Made by a program: the position numbers and the translations under genes. 48,709 nucleotides of DNA, from positions 1 to 48,709 of the forward strand of contig CALMFJ010000073.1 of the NCBI GenBank assembly GCA_937862865.1, read 5' to 3'. Origin of the DNA: an uncultured Pseudomonadota bacterium. GTDB lineage: Bacteria > Desulfobacterota > Syntrophorhabdia > Syntrophorhabdales > Syntrophorhabdaceae. The notes below the pieces were generated by a model. It was not told the DNA's origin. It searched no databases and saw only the letters and a list, made by a program, of their open reading frames with translations. Of the stretch, positions 16,371-24,536 are shown one piece after another (the first letter of the stretch is position 1; every line of letters starts with the position of its first letter).

Positions 16371-18245
16371 ATGAAGGTTGCGCTCGTTTCAATGCCGTGG
16401 TGCGATTTTGGCATGCCCTCGGCCGCATTGGGGGCTTTGTCCGCCTATATCCGCACCCGGATGCCCCATATAGGCCTTGCCTGCCACTCGGAGCATCTCG
16501 AGATATACAGGCGTCTCGGGGCTGACGCGTACCTTATTTTCCGCAATAACCGGGTCCTTGGTGAGGACCTCTATCTCTCGACCCTCTTTCCCGAATACCG
16601 CGCAGCCGTCAAAGGCGCCTTTGTCGAACGGGCCGTTGCCGGGGAAGGCGAAACACCCGGGACAGTTGAATTCGGCCGGTGCTGGGAGGAGGTTTTTGAA
16701 AGCGTTCGCGACCGCCTCCTGGAGCACCGGGACGCGGCGGCGCAGGCCCTCGCGGACGGTGCCGATGTCGTGGGGCTCACGACAAGTCTTGCCCAGACGT
16801 TTTCGAGCCTTTCACTTGCCCGCCGCATACGGGAGATATCACCCGACGTGCGCATCGTCCTCGGCGGGGCGGCGGTCGACGGTATGCGGGCCCGCGCGGT
16901 GCTGACCGAATTCCCGTTCGTCGATTACGTCATAGAGGGTGAAGGTGAAATTCCCTTCGAAAGGCTGTTGGCCGCCCTTGAAAAGGGCCATGATGCTGCT
17001 TCAGGGATACCCGGCGTCGTGACCCGGCTGAGCGGCCCGGGGCCCGGGCCGGTGAAGGTTCGCCGGGACGTGCCTGACCTCGATTCTCTGCCCATCCCTG
17101 ATTACGATGAATATGCGCAAAAGGCCGACGACCTGAGCATCATCTGGAATATACCCGTGGAAGGGTCGCGAGGATGCTGGTGGGACCGGACGGCGCGGAC
17201 GGGCAATCCGCTCGACCGGTGTTATTTCTGCAACTACGGGGGCCTGAAACCCCGGGACAAATCTCCCGCCCGCGTCGCCCGCGAGGTTGCCGTGCTTACC
17301 CGGCGCTATCGGAATGTCCGTGTTGCATTCTGCGAGAATGCCGTGCGCCCGCGGGGCATCCCGGAGCTGGCGCGGGCCCTTAAGAGGCGCAGGGGAGAGT
17401 TCTCGATATTCATGAGCCTCCGGGCCAACACGAAGGCGCGGGAGATCCTGGGCCTCTTTGAAGCCGGGATGATGCGCTGCGAATGCGGCATCGAGGGCTT
17501 CTCGAACGCATACCTTTCCCGGCTCAACAAGGGTACCACGGTAATACGCAACTTGCAGGTCTTGAGGGCCTGCCACGAACTGGGGATCTGGAACAACACG
17601 AACCTGATCGTCAACTTTCCCGGGGCAACCGATGCGGAGGTGGAGGAAACGGCGGCCGTGATCCGTGAGTACGCGTCGGCGTACCACCCGCCGGCAGCGA
17701 CGATCCCTTTCCAGCTTACGCCGGGGTGTGCCGTGGACGTGTTCCGGGAGAGGTACGGGATCGAAAATGTCCGCAATATCGTTGATTACGTGTGCGGCCT
17801 GCCGCCCGGGACGGGGGATGCCCTTATCCTGGCGGAACGCACCTTTGACGCGCCCGCACCGGTGGATTGGGGACCTGTCGAAAAGGCATGTGCCGACTGG
17901 CGCGACCTTCACGAGGCTTTAAGGAAAGATGATCGCTTCCCCGTGCCGTATCCCCTCTATTATCATGATGGCGGGGATTTTCTCGAGATAGTCGACAGGC
18001 GCAGCGGGTGCAGGACTGTAACGCTTCCCGGAGACTGGCGCCTGGTTTACCTCTTCTGCACGGAGATATGCACGGAAAAACAGATCGCCGGCCGCTTCCC
18101 GGAGACGGCGCCGCCGTTGGCCGAGATCCTGGAATGGCTTGTTTCGGAGAGGCTCATGTACCGGGAGGGGCGCCTGCACCTGTCTCTGGCGATAGCCTTA
18201 AGCCCGGCTCATGCGATGCGGCGAATGAAGGGCAGAAGGATATGA
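16371..18245 (+). CDS. B12-binding radical SAM protein, RiPP-maturation-like
   Basis: A 624-residue protein with a cobalamin-binding-type N-domain (MKVALVSMPWCDFGMPSAAL, then GLTTSL and IVLGGAAVDG around 140-170) and a radical SAM domain. Opening sequence and length resemble the 'RiPP maturation radical SAM protein 1' family (TIGR03975, recalled, not searched). The cluster cysteines after PVEGSRG are Cys269, Cys284 and Cys287, spacing CX14CX2C, longer than the usual CX3CX2C or the CX7CX2C I recall for this family. Enzymes of this class often methylate unactivated carbons. The start has no clear ribosome site and lies 18 bp after the small secreted protein gene, suggesting coupled translation. 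Confidence 0.82.
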   Translation: MKVALVSMPWCDFGMPSAALGALSAYIRTRMPHIGLACHSEHLEIYRRLGADAYLIFRNNRVLGEDLYLSTLFPEYRAAVKGAFVERAVAGEGETPGTVEFGRCWEEVFESVRDRLLEHRDAAAQALADGADVVGLTTSLAQTFSSLSLARRIREISPDVRIVLGGAAVDGMRARAVLTEFPFVDYVIEGEGEIPFERLLAALEKGHDAASGIPGVVTRLSGPGPGPVKVRRDVPDLDSLPIPDYDEYAQKADDLSIIWNIPVEGSRGCWWDRTARTGNPLDRCYFCNYGGLKPRDKSPARVAREVAVLTRRYRNVRVAFCENAVRPRGIPELARALKRRRGEFSIFMSLRANTKAREILGLFEAGMMRCECGIEGFSNAYLSRLNKGTTVIRNLQVLRACHELGIWNNTNLIVNFPGATDAEVEETAAVIREYASAYHPPAATIPFQLTPGCAVDVFRERYGIENVRNIVDYVCGLPPGTGDALILAERTFDAPAPVDWGPVEKACADWRDLHEALRKDDRFPVPYPLYYHDGGDFLEIVDRRSGCRTVTLPGDWRLVYLFCTEICTEKQIAGRFPETAPPLAEILEWLVSERLMYREGRLHLSLAIALSPAHAMRRMKGRRI

Positions 18246-18275
18246 TGGGGGCCCGCCCCCAAAAAGCCGGCAGGC

Positions 18276-19622
18276 CTAGCTGTCCTTTTTTATCCTGCTG
18301 TACAGTTTTTTCCTGCTGATCCCGAGGAGCCGGGCGGCTTCGGATTTATTCCCGTCAACCGAGGCGAGTACGCTGCGGATGTGTTCGTCCTCCATGCTGG
18401 AGAGGTCCACCGCGCCCGAGGGTGGGGCCTGGCTGACAGTGAGGGCCTCGGGTCGGATCTCCCTGAACAGGCTGTCGGCAAAATCCTCCGAGATTATCTC
18501 GGCCCGTTTCCCGCTGATCAAAACGGAGCGTTCGATCATGTTCACGAGCTCACGCACATTTCCCGGCCAATCGTATGTCATGAAGGTCTGGAAGGCCCGG
18601 CGCGAGAGACGTTTTTTTGCCCCGCCGCTGAATTTTTCGAGGAAATAGTCAACGAGGGGCGCTATGTCCTCTTTTTTGTCGCGCAGGGGCGGCATCGTTA
18701 CAACAAACGTGTTTATCCTGAAAAAGAGGTCGTTCCTGAAATTCTTCTCTTCGATCTCTTCCTTGAGGTCTTTGTTCGTCGCGAAGATGAAACGGACATC
18801 CACCTTTGTTTCCTTCGTGTCCCCGAGCTTCATGAATGTCCCGGTTTCGAGCACCCTCAGGAGCTTCGCCTGTATCGTGAGCCCCATGTCCCCTATCTCA
18901 TCGATGAACAGGGTCCCGTTGTTGGCGATATCGAGAAGGCCGAGCTTGTCTGTCTGTGCGCCGGTGAATGCCCCCTTTTTGTACCCGAAGAGCTCGCTTT
19001 CAAGGATCGTCTCCTGCAGGGCGCTCGAATTGATAGCGACAAAAGGGTGTCCGGCACGCGGGCTCTGATCGTGTATAGCGCGTGCGGCGACCTCCTTTCC
19101 CGTTCCGGTCTCCCCCTGGATCAGGACCGGGGTGCTCGAGGGGGCGACGATCGATATCAATCCCTTGACCTTCTTCATGGCCTTGCTTTCGCCGATGAAA
19201 TTGTCATGGGCCGCGACCCGCATGAGGTGTTCTTTGAGGACGAGGTTGTCTTCGGCAAGGGATTTCTTCTCCGCCGCCTTCGTTATGATCGCCGCAAGCT
19301 CGGATATCTTGCAGGGTTTGGTCAGATAGTCGTATGCCCCGAGCTTCATCGACCGGATGGCCGTGTCGACCGAGGCAAAGCCGGTCAGCATGATGACCTC
19401 GAGGACAGGCTCCACCTGTTTCATTTTGAGGAGAAGGTTCACGCCGTCGAGGTCGGGGAGCCTGATGTCGACGACCGCCACGTCGAACGATTGCTTCCTG
19501 AGTGCTGCCATGGCGTCCGCGGCGGTGTACACGCCCGACACCTTCATGCCTTCCTTCGTGAGCTGCATGATGAACGCCTCGACAAGCTTCGATTCATCAT
19601 CGACGACCAGCACTTTGATCAT
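18276..19622 (-). CDS. Sigma-54-dependent response regulator 2 (NtrC family)
   Basis: 448 residues: receiver domain with DDES and phospho-acceptor Asp52 (VDIRLPD), AAA+ domain with GETGTGKE, ESELFGYKKGAFTGAQTDK containing the sigma-54 contact loop, TLFIDEIGD, and a C-terminal Fis-type helix-turn-helix (NKSEAARLLGISRKKLY). It follows its kinase by 3 bp and is a clear paralogue of the regulator at 3378. It may control the sigma-54 promoter at 21666 next to this pair, and perhaps those at 4904 and 10932. Convergent with the radical SAM gene. Confidence 0.93.
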   Translation of the reverse strand: MIKVLVVDDESKLVEAFIMQLTKEGMKVSGVYTAADAMAALRKQSFDVAVVDIRLPDLDGVNLLLKMKQVEPVLEVIMLTGFASVDTAIRSMKLGAYDYLTKPCKISELAAIITKAAEKKSLAEDNLVLKEHLMRVAAHDNFIGESKAMKKVKGLISIVAPSSTPVLIQGETGTGKEVAARAIHDQSPRAGHPFVAINSSALQETILESELFGYKKGAFTGAQTDKLGLLDIANNGTLFIDEIGDMGLTIQAKLLRVLETGTFMKLGDTKETKVDVRFIFATNKDLKEEIEEKNFRNDLFFRINTFVVTMPPLRDKKEDIAPLVDYFLEKFSGGAKKRLSRRAFQTFMTYDWPGNVRELVNMIERSVLISGKRAEIISEDFADSLFREIRPEALTVSQAPPSGAVDLSSMEDEHIRSVLASVDGNKSEAARLLGISRKKLYSRIKKDS

Positions 19623-19625
19623 ACG

Positions 19626-21530
19626 TTATCCCCCGTCATCGCCTGCCGGCAGCGTCACGGTGAATGTTGTGCCGCTTCCCGGTTCGCTTTTTACGCTTAT
19701 CGTCCCGTTCATGCTCTTTAAGAATTCGAACGACAGGGACAGTCCGAGCCCGATCCCTTTCTCGGTCTCCTTTGTCGTGAAAAAGGGCTCGAATATCTTT
19801 TCAAGGATGGTCGGAGGTATCCCGATGCCGTTGTCGGCGACCTCGATAGTGATCATCCCGCCGTCGAAATATGTCCGCACCCAGATCGTTGCGTCCATCC
19901 TCCCCTCCACGGCATCCATCGCATTGTGTATCAGGTTGACGAGGACCTGGCGCAAGGCGCTCAAGTCGGCCCGGGCCGTCGGCAGGGAAGGCAGCAGTTC
20001 GCACTGGACAACTATCCCGCGTGAATCGAAATTGACGGACTCCACAATGATCTCGACCAGGTTGTTGGCATCGACGTTCACGATCTCGAGGCCGTCCTTG
20101 CGCGACAGGCTCAAGAGGTCGTTGATGACATTCTTGCAGCGGAACGCCTGTTGCTGGATGATATCGAGGCAGTAGGCAAGCTGCCCCGCGTCAAGGGGTG
20201 CATCACTTTTCTGCCTGTAGGACTGCACCATGTCCGTCGCTATCTCGGCAAACGCAACGAGCGTGGCAAGGGGGTTGTTGAGCTCGTGGGCCGCCCCCGC
20301 GGCGAGCCTCCCGATCGCGGATATCTTTGTGTCCTGCATGAGCTTGGCGCGCGTTTTCACCCGGTCCGTCGTCTCTTCAATGATGCACAAGAGGCCGTCT
20401 ATGGCGCCCGTCCGGCTGCGAAGCGGCACGCCCTTGAAGTCCATATAGATGCTCCGGTCGCCCTTGTATGTCATAAAGGGAAAGTCCCAGAGCTGGAACG
20501 GCTCCCCCTTGAGCCCTTTCTTGATATACTTTGCGAGCCCCGACTTAACGGTGTAAGCGTTGGTAAGCCAGTTGAAGCCGAGGAGTTTTTCCGCCGCCCG
20601 GTCGCCGAGGCCGGACAGTTCCGCCAACGCGGGGTTGACGCTCGTGAACCGGCCTTTTTTATCGAGAGTGAAGATGGCGACGGGGGCATTTTCGATGATC
20701 GCCTCGTTGAACTCGTTGAGGCTCCTCAACCTGTCGGCCGCCCTTTTTTGCTCCGTTATGTCCTCTATCGTCCCTTCGTAATACTTGGTCGAGCCGTCGG
20801 GGTTCCGGACCGCGCGGGCGTTCATGACGACCCAGAGTATGTCGCCGTTCTTTTTGTACAGCTGGCATTCAAAGCTCCGCGCAATACCTTCGCGCTCAAT
20901 GGTATTGATGAAGACCTGGCGATGCTCCGGGTTTACATAGTGCTGGTTTTTGAGGTCGGAGACGGACGCGATGTACTCCTCGGGGGAGCTGTAGCCAAGC
21001 ATTGTCGCAAGGGCCGGGTTCGAGGCGACCATCCTCCCGTCGACGGTCGTCTGGAAGATACCCTCTATCGCATTCTCGAAGATGCCGCGATAGAGCTGTT
21101 CCGCCTGCTTAATCATGAGATCGGACTGCTTCTTCTTCGTTATGTCGAGAAGCGTCCCGATGACCGCCGACCTGCCGTTGTACGTGGTGGCGTATCCGTA
21201 GGCCTCTATGTCGATGATGCCCCCGTCCTTCTTGACGCCTCTGAACTCATAATGGATGGATGGGAGCTTGCCCGCTATCCTGCGGTTGATATTTCCATCC
21301 ACGATCGGCCAATCTTCCGGGTAGACCAGACTCTCGGGGCCCATCCTGTCGATGATCTCATCGATGGAATATCCGAAGATCTGGCCCATCCTTTCGTTTG
21401 TGTACCGGAAGAGCTTGTCCTGGATCAGGTAGATGCCGACAAGTGATTTTTCAGCCAGGTCCCTGAACAGGCGCTCATTCCCATGGCTTTTGCCGGTTTT
21501 CGGTCGAGGGGCAGCACGTTTCGATGGCAT
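19626..21530 (-). CDS. Multi-PAS sensor histidine kinase 2
   Basis: About 634 residues with three PAS domains (about 20-130, 140-265 and 275-395), then a HisKA domain with AAGAAHELNNPLAT, an N-box (NLIHNAMDAV) and ATPase motifs DNGIGIPP and GIGLGLSL. No membrane segment is seen. Compared with the kinase at 1851 it has one extra PAS domain, while the last PAS and kinase core are closely related (KGVPLRSRTGAIDGLLCIIE against KGVPIKDKDGKVERLLCIIE). ATG 21530 is used; GTG 21551 is also in frame and neither has a good ribosome site. It is divergent from the Hdr/Etf operon, whose sigma-54 promoter lies in the shared 210-bp gap. Confidence 0.9.
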   Translation of the reverse strand: MPSKRAAPRPKTGKSHGNERLFRDLAEKSLVGIYLIQDKLFRYTNERMGQIFGYSIDEIIDRMGPESLVYPEDWPIVDGNINRRIAGKLPSIHYEFRGVKKDGGIIDIEAYGYATTYNGRSAVIGTLLDITKKKQSDLMIKQAEQLYRGIFENAIEGIFQTTVDGRMVASNPALATMLGYSSPEEYIASVSDLKNQHYVNPEHRQVFINTIEREGIARSFECQLYKKNGDILWVVMNARAVRNPDGSTKYYEGTIEDITEQKRAADRLRSLNEFNEAIIENAPVAIFTLDKKGRFTSVNPALAELSGLGDRAAEKLLGFNWLTNAYTVKSGLAKYIKKGLKGEPFQLWDFPFMTYKGDRSIYMDFKGVPLRSRTGAIDGLLCIIEETTDRVKTRAKLMQDTKISAIGRLAAGAAHELNNPLATLVAFAEIATDMVQSYRQKSDAPLDAGQLAYCLDIIQQQAFRCKNVINDLLSLSRKDGLEIVNVDANNLVEIIVESVNFDSRGIVVQCELLPSLPTARADLSALRQVLVNLIHNAMDAVEGRMDATIWVRTYFDGGMITIEVADNGIGIPPTILEKIFEPFFTTKETEKGIGLGLSLSFEFLKSMNGTISVKSEPGSGTTFTVTLPAGDDGG

Positions 21531-21665
21531 TGCATGAGAGTATACCACCACATCGTATCAAAAGGATACACTTGTCACCAAAAAAGACATATAATAAAGA
21601 GTTATAATTTCCGGACGGACATGGTAACGTGTGATAATGACTTGGTATTTATCGAAGCACCGCTT

Positions 21666-21681
21666 TGGTATCCCCATTGCA
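21666..21681 (+). promoter_or_regulatory. Sigma-54 promoter of the Hdr/Etf operon
   Basis: TGGTATC-CCCA-TTGCA has -24 GG and -12 GC at the exact offset (one change in TGGCA). It is 60 bp upstream of the first operon gene and lies in the gap to the divergent kinase gene. A small dyad GTATC-N5-GATAC at 21555-21569 could bind a regulator, but it is short and overlaps the kinase leader. Confidence 0.72.
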
Positions 21682-21740
21682 TGTCACATTGAAGCCATGA
21701 ATCCAGCAAAAGATCGCAAAACAAGCGGGGGTCGGAAATA

Positions 21741-22835
21741 ATGCCTGAACAGACTGCAACGCGGGTCCTGACGTGCATCCAGTGCGGCAAATGCACGGGA
21801 GGATGCCCCGAATCCGGGAAGACACCCTTCAATGTCAGGATGCTCATGAGAAAAACCCAGTTCAAATCGGACATCGAAGAGTCGCTCCCCTGGTACTGTA
21901 CATCGTGCGGGGCATGTACGATCAGGTGCCCGCGGGATGTTAAGCCGTCCGAGGTCGTTATAGAGCTCAGGGCGAAACTGGTTGAGGACGGCGATATACC
22001 ACTGGCGTTGCAGAAGGCGCTCGAGAACACATTTGTTCAGAAGAACCCGTGGGGCCGCTCGCGCAACAAGCGCGCCGACTGGCTCGAGAAGCTCGATTTC
22101 GAGGTCCCGCATGTCTCCGGGACGGAAAGCAAGAGGCTCCTTTTCGTCTGCTGCATTCAGGCGTATGACCCCCGGTGCATGGTGATACCGGTCAATGTGG
22201 CGCGCCTTCTCAAGGCCGGCGGGATGGAATTCGGCGTGCTGGGGGAAGAGGAAGCCTGCTGCGGCAACGAGATACGGAGGATCGGCGAGTCGGGGCTTTT
22301 CGAGGAACTCCAGGAAGAGAACCTCGGGTCATTCACTGAGTATGGCGTTCAGGAAATAATTGCCCTGTCTCCCCATTGCATGAATGCCCTGAAGAAAGAA
22401 TACGGCGATACGGGCATAAAGGTTGTCCACTACACCGAGGTGCTCGCGAAGATGATCGCGGAGGGCAGCCTGTCGTTTCCCGGATCGTTCGAGAAAAAGG
22501 TGATCTATCACGATCCGTGCTTTCTCGGCAAACAGAACGGTATCTTCGATGAGCCGAGGGCCATCCTGAAGGCCGTGCCGGGCCTCGAGCTCCTCGAGTT
22601 CTCCCGCTCGCGCGAGACGTCGCTGTGCTGCGAAGGCGGGGGCGGCAGGATGTTCTTCGAGGTCGAAAGCGTCTACCAGCGCAACGCCGAGGTCCGGGTT
22701 ATCGACGCCGGGAAACGGGGGGCGGAGATCATAGCCGCCGCGTGCCCCTTCTGCGTCATGACGCTCGAGGACCCGGCGACCGAGAAAGGGCTCGTTGTCA
22801 AAGAGCTGTCAGAAATCTTGATGGAGGTCTTATAA
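21741..22835 (+). CDS. HdrC/HdrB-type Fe-S oxidoreductase (fused)
   Basis: 364 residues. An N-terminal ferredoxin domain carries two 4Fe-4S motifs: Cys12/15/18/22 and Cys53/56/59/63. Two CCG-type cysteine-rich domains follow (EEACCGNE, then YHDPCFLGKQNG ... SLCCEGGGGRMF ... ACPFCVM). This is the HdrC-HdrB arrangement seen in Fe-S oxidoreductases that accept electrons from Etf. It is first in a ten-gene operon and ends 1 bp before etfB, so it probably links the Etf to other carriers. CCG domains in HdrB hold noncubane 4Fe-4S clusters; that they do so here is inferred. No membrane helix is present. Confidence 0.87.
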   Translation: MPEQTATRVLTCIQCGKCTGGCPESGKTPFNVRMLMRKTQFKSDIEESLPWYCTSCGACTIRCPRDVKPSEVVIELRAKLVEDGDIPLALQKALENTFVQKNPWGRSRNKRADWLEKLDFEVPHVSGTESKRLLFVCCIQAYDPRCMVIPVNVARLLKAGGMEFGVLGEEEACCGNEIRRIGESGLFEELQEENLGSFTEYGVQEIIALSPHCMNALKKEYGDTGIKVVHYTEVLAKMIAEGSLSFPGSFEKKVIYHDPCFLGKQNGIFDEPRAILKAVPGLELLEFSRSRETSLCCEGGGGRMFFEVESVYQRNAEVRVIDAGKRGAEIIAAACPFCVMTLEDPATEKGLVVKELSEILMEVL

Positions 22836-22836
22836 A

Positions 22837-23616
22837 ATGAATATCCTTGTGTTTGCGAAGAGGGTTGCTGCAACCCAGGAAGAGGAGCTGAGGATCCGCG
22901 ACGAGGGCGCCGCGGTCGATCTCTCCAAGGTGCCGTTCAAGATCAACGACTGGGACAATTACTCGGTCGAAGAGGCCGTGAGGATCGTCGAGAAGACGGG
23001 CGGGACGGTCACCGCGATATCAATCGGTGACGCCGAATCCGACGAGGTCTTAAGGCGCGCCATTGCCATGGGCGCCAGGGACGGCTTCCTTGTCAGCTCC
23101 GGGGAGATATTCCACGATCCCGGCGTGCGCAGCCGCCTCATTCAGAATTTTATCCGGAAAGAGAATATACCCTTTGACGTCATCTTCACCGGTGTCCAGT
23201 CTGAAGACGACCAGTTCGGCTGCGTCGGCGGCATCCTGGGCGCCTGCCTCGGGCTGCCGTATTCCTCGATGGTCATCGGCATAGACGCCGTGGAGAAGGA
23301 CCACATGATCATCCGGCGGGAGCTCGAGGGCGGCCTGCAGGAGAGGGTGAAGATTGCGGTCCCGTGCGTTCTGTCGATACAGAGCGGCATCAACGAACCG
23401 CGGTATGTCTCGATCATGGGCATCCGCAAGGCGAGCAAGGTCGAGAGGAAGGTGTTCCAGGCTGCGGACTACGCGGCACCCGCATCCGCCGGGATCGAGG
23501 TCGTGCGGTGGACGTACCCGGAGAAGAAGGGAGGCGCGACGATGCTCACCGGCGAACTCGACACCGTGTGCGGCCAGCTTCTCGGCATACTCAAGGAGAA
23601 GGGGGTGTTCCAATGA
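22837..23616 (+). CDS. etfB: Electron transfer flavoprotein beta subunit
   Basis: 259 residues with the EtfB start MNILVFAKRVAATQEEELRI and the family pattern NDWDNYSVEEAVRIVEKTGG, ATSIGD-like AISIGDAESDEVLRRAIAMG, and TGVQSEDDQFGCVGGILGAC. EtfB with EtfA forms the heterodimer that takes electrons from acyl-CoA dehydrogenases. The stop overlaps the etfA start by 4 bp. Whether this Etf is of the bifurcating type cannot be decided by eye. The operon context with Hdr-like genes suggests transfer to, or coupling with, an Hdr complex. Confidence 0.93.
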   Translation: MNILVFAKRVAATQEEELRIRDEGAAVDLSKVPFKINDWDNYSVEEAVRIVEKTGGTVTAISIGDAESDEVLRRAIAMGARDGFLVSSGEIFHDPGVRSRLIQNFIRKENIPFDVIFTGVQSEDDQFGCVGGILGACLGLPYSSMVIGIDAVEKDHMIIRRELEGGLQERVKIAVPCVLSIQSGINEPRYVSIMGIRKASKVERKVFQAADYAAPASAGIEVVRWTYPEKKGGATMLTGELDTVCGQLLGILKEKGVFQ

Positions 23617-24536
23617 GTTACGCATTGATAATAGCTGAAGTGCGGCGCGGCGTGTTCGAAGAGAGAAACCTCGATTCGGCCGGCATTGCGGCCCTTCTCG
23701 GGAAGGAGGCGGTCATGCTCATCCCCGACGGGGCGTACGAGGCCGGGAACATCGCCGAGACCGTCGTGAAGGTCAAGGTCGCCGAAGAGGTTTTCCTGAA
23801 CCCGCTCAACCTGAAAAATATACTGGGCCAGGTCTTTGCCGCGCGCGGCAACCCGGACCTCATCGTGTTCACCCACTCCTCCTTCGGGATGGAATCCGCG
23901 GCATACACGGCGGGCGCCTTCGGGTTCCCGGTCGTGACCGATGTCAGCGGGTACGATAAGGAAAAGGGCGTTTTCCTCAAAAGCTATTACTCCGACAAGA
24001 TCTTCGGCGAGTTCAAGGCGAGCGGCGGGCCTGTTGTCATAAGCGTCCGCAGCGGAAGTTTCAAGGAGTTTGCCGTGGACAAGGCGGCAAAGGCCGAGGA
24101 GATGGAGGGCGCTGCCCCCGTCGAGACGCGGACGTTCGTCGAGTACGTCGAGGAAGAGAAGGCGGACGTCGACATCACGAAGGCGGATTTTCTCCTTTCC
24201 GTCGGCAGGGGCATCGGCAGCAAGGAAGAGATACCGGCATACGAAGACCTCGCCGGCAGGCTCAAGGCGGTGCTCTCCGGGTCGCGCCCGGTCATCGACA
24301 AGATGTGGCTTCCGAAGCCGCGCCAGGTCGGCACGTCGGGAAAGACCGTCAGGCCGAAGGTATACCTCGCCATGGGTATATCCGGGGCGTTTCAGCACAT
24401 AGCCGGCATGAAGGATTCCGAGTGCATCATAGCGGTCAACAAGGACACGGAGGCCCCGATCTTCCAGTACGCGCATTTCGGGATCATAGCCGATATCCAT
24501 AAGGTACGGGACAAACTGAAAGAGATCGTGGGGTAA
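23613..24536 (+). CDS. etfA: Electron transfer flavoprotein alpha subunit
   Basis: 307 residues. The C-terminal FAD domain is unmistakable: VGRGIGSKEE, SRPVIDKMWLP, RQVGTSGKTVRPKVYLAMGI, SGAFQHIAGM and AVNKDTEAPIF. The frame is open further upstream inside etfB, but ATG 23613 in the ATGA overlap gives the normal EtfA start MSYALIIAEVRRG. It partners EtfB and likely receives electrons from the acyl-CoA dehydrogenases in this window. The stop overlaps the next gene by 1 bp (TAATG). Confidence 0.94.
   Translation: MSYALIIAEVRRGVFEERNLDSAGIAALLGKEAVMLIPDGAYEAGNIAETVVKVKVAEEVFLNPLNLKNILGQVFAARGNPDLIVFTHSSFGMESAAYTAGAFGFPVVTDVSGYDKEKGVFLKSYYSDKIFGEFKASGGPVVISVRSGSFKEFAVDKAAKAEEMEGAAPVETRTFVEYVEEEKADVDITKADFLLSVGRGIGSKEEIPAYEDLAGRLKAVLSGSRPVIDKMWLPKPRQVGTSGKTVRPKVYLAMGISGAFQHIAGMKDSECIIAVNKDTEAPIFQYAHFGIIADIHKVRDKLKEIVG

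Noticed and set aside
18246-18261. Hairpin TGGGGG/CCCCCA between convergent genes as a terminator
   Set aside because: Only six pairs, and the T-run is on the wrong side for either gene.
21555-21569. Dyad GTATC-N5-GATAC as an activator site
   Set aside because: The arms are only 5 bp and the dyad is not repeated near the other two sigma-54 promoters.
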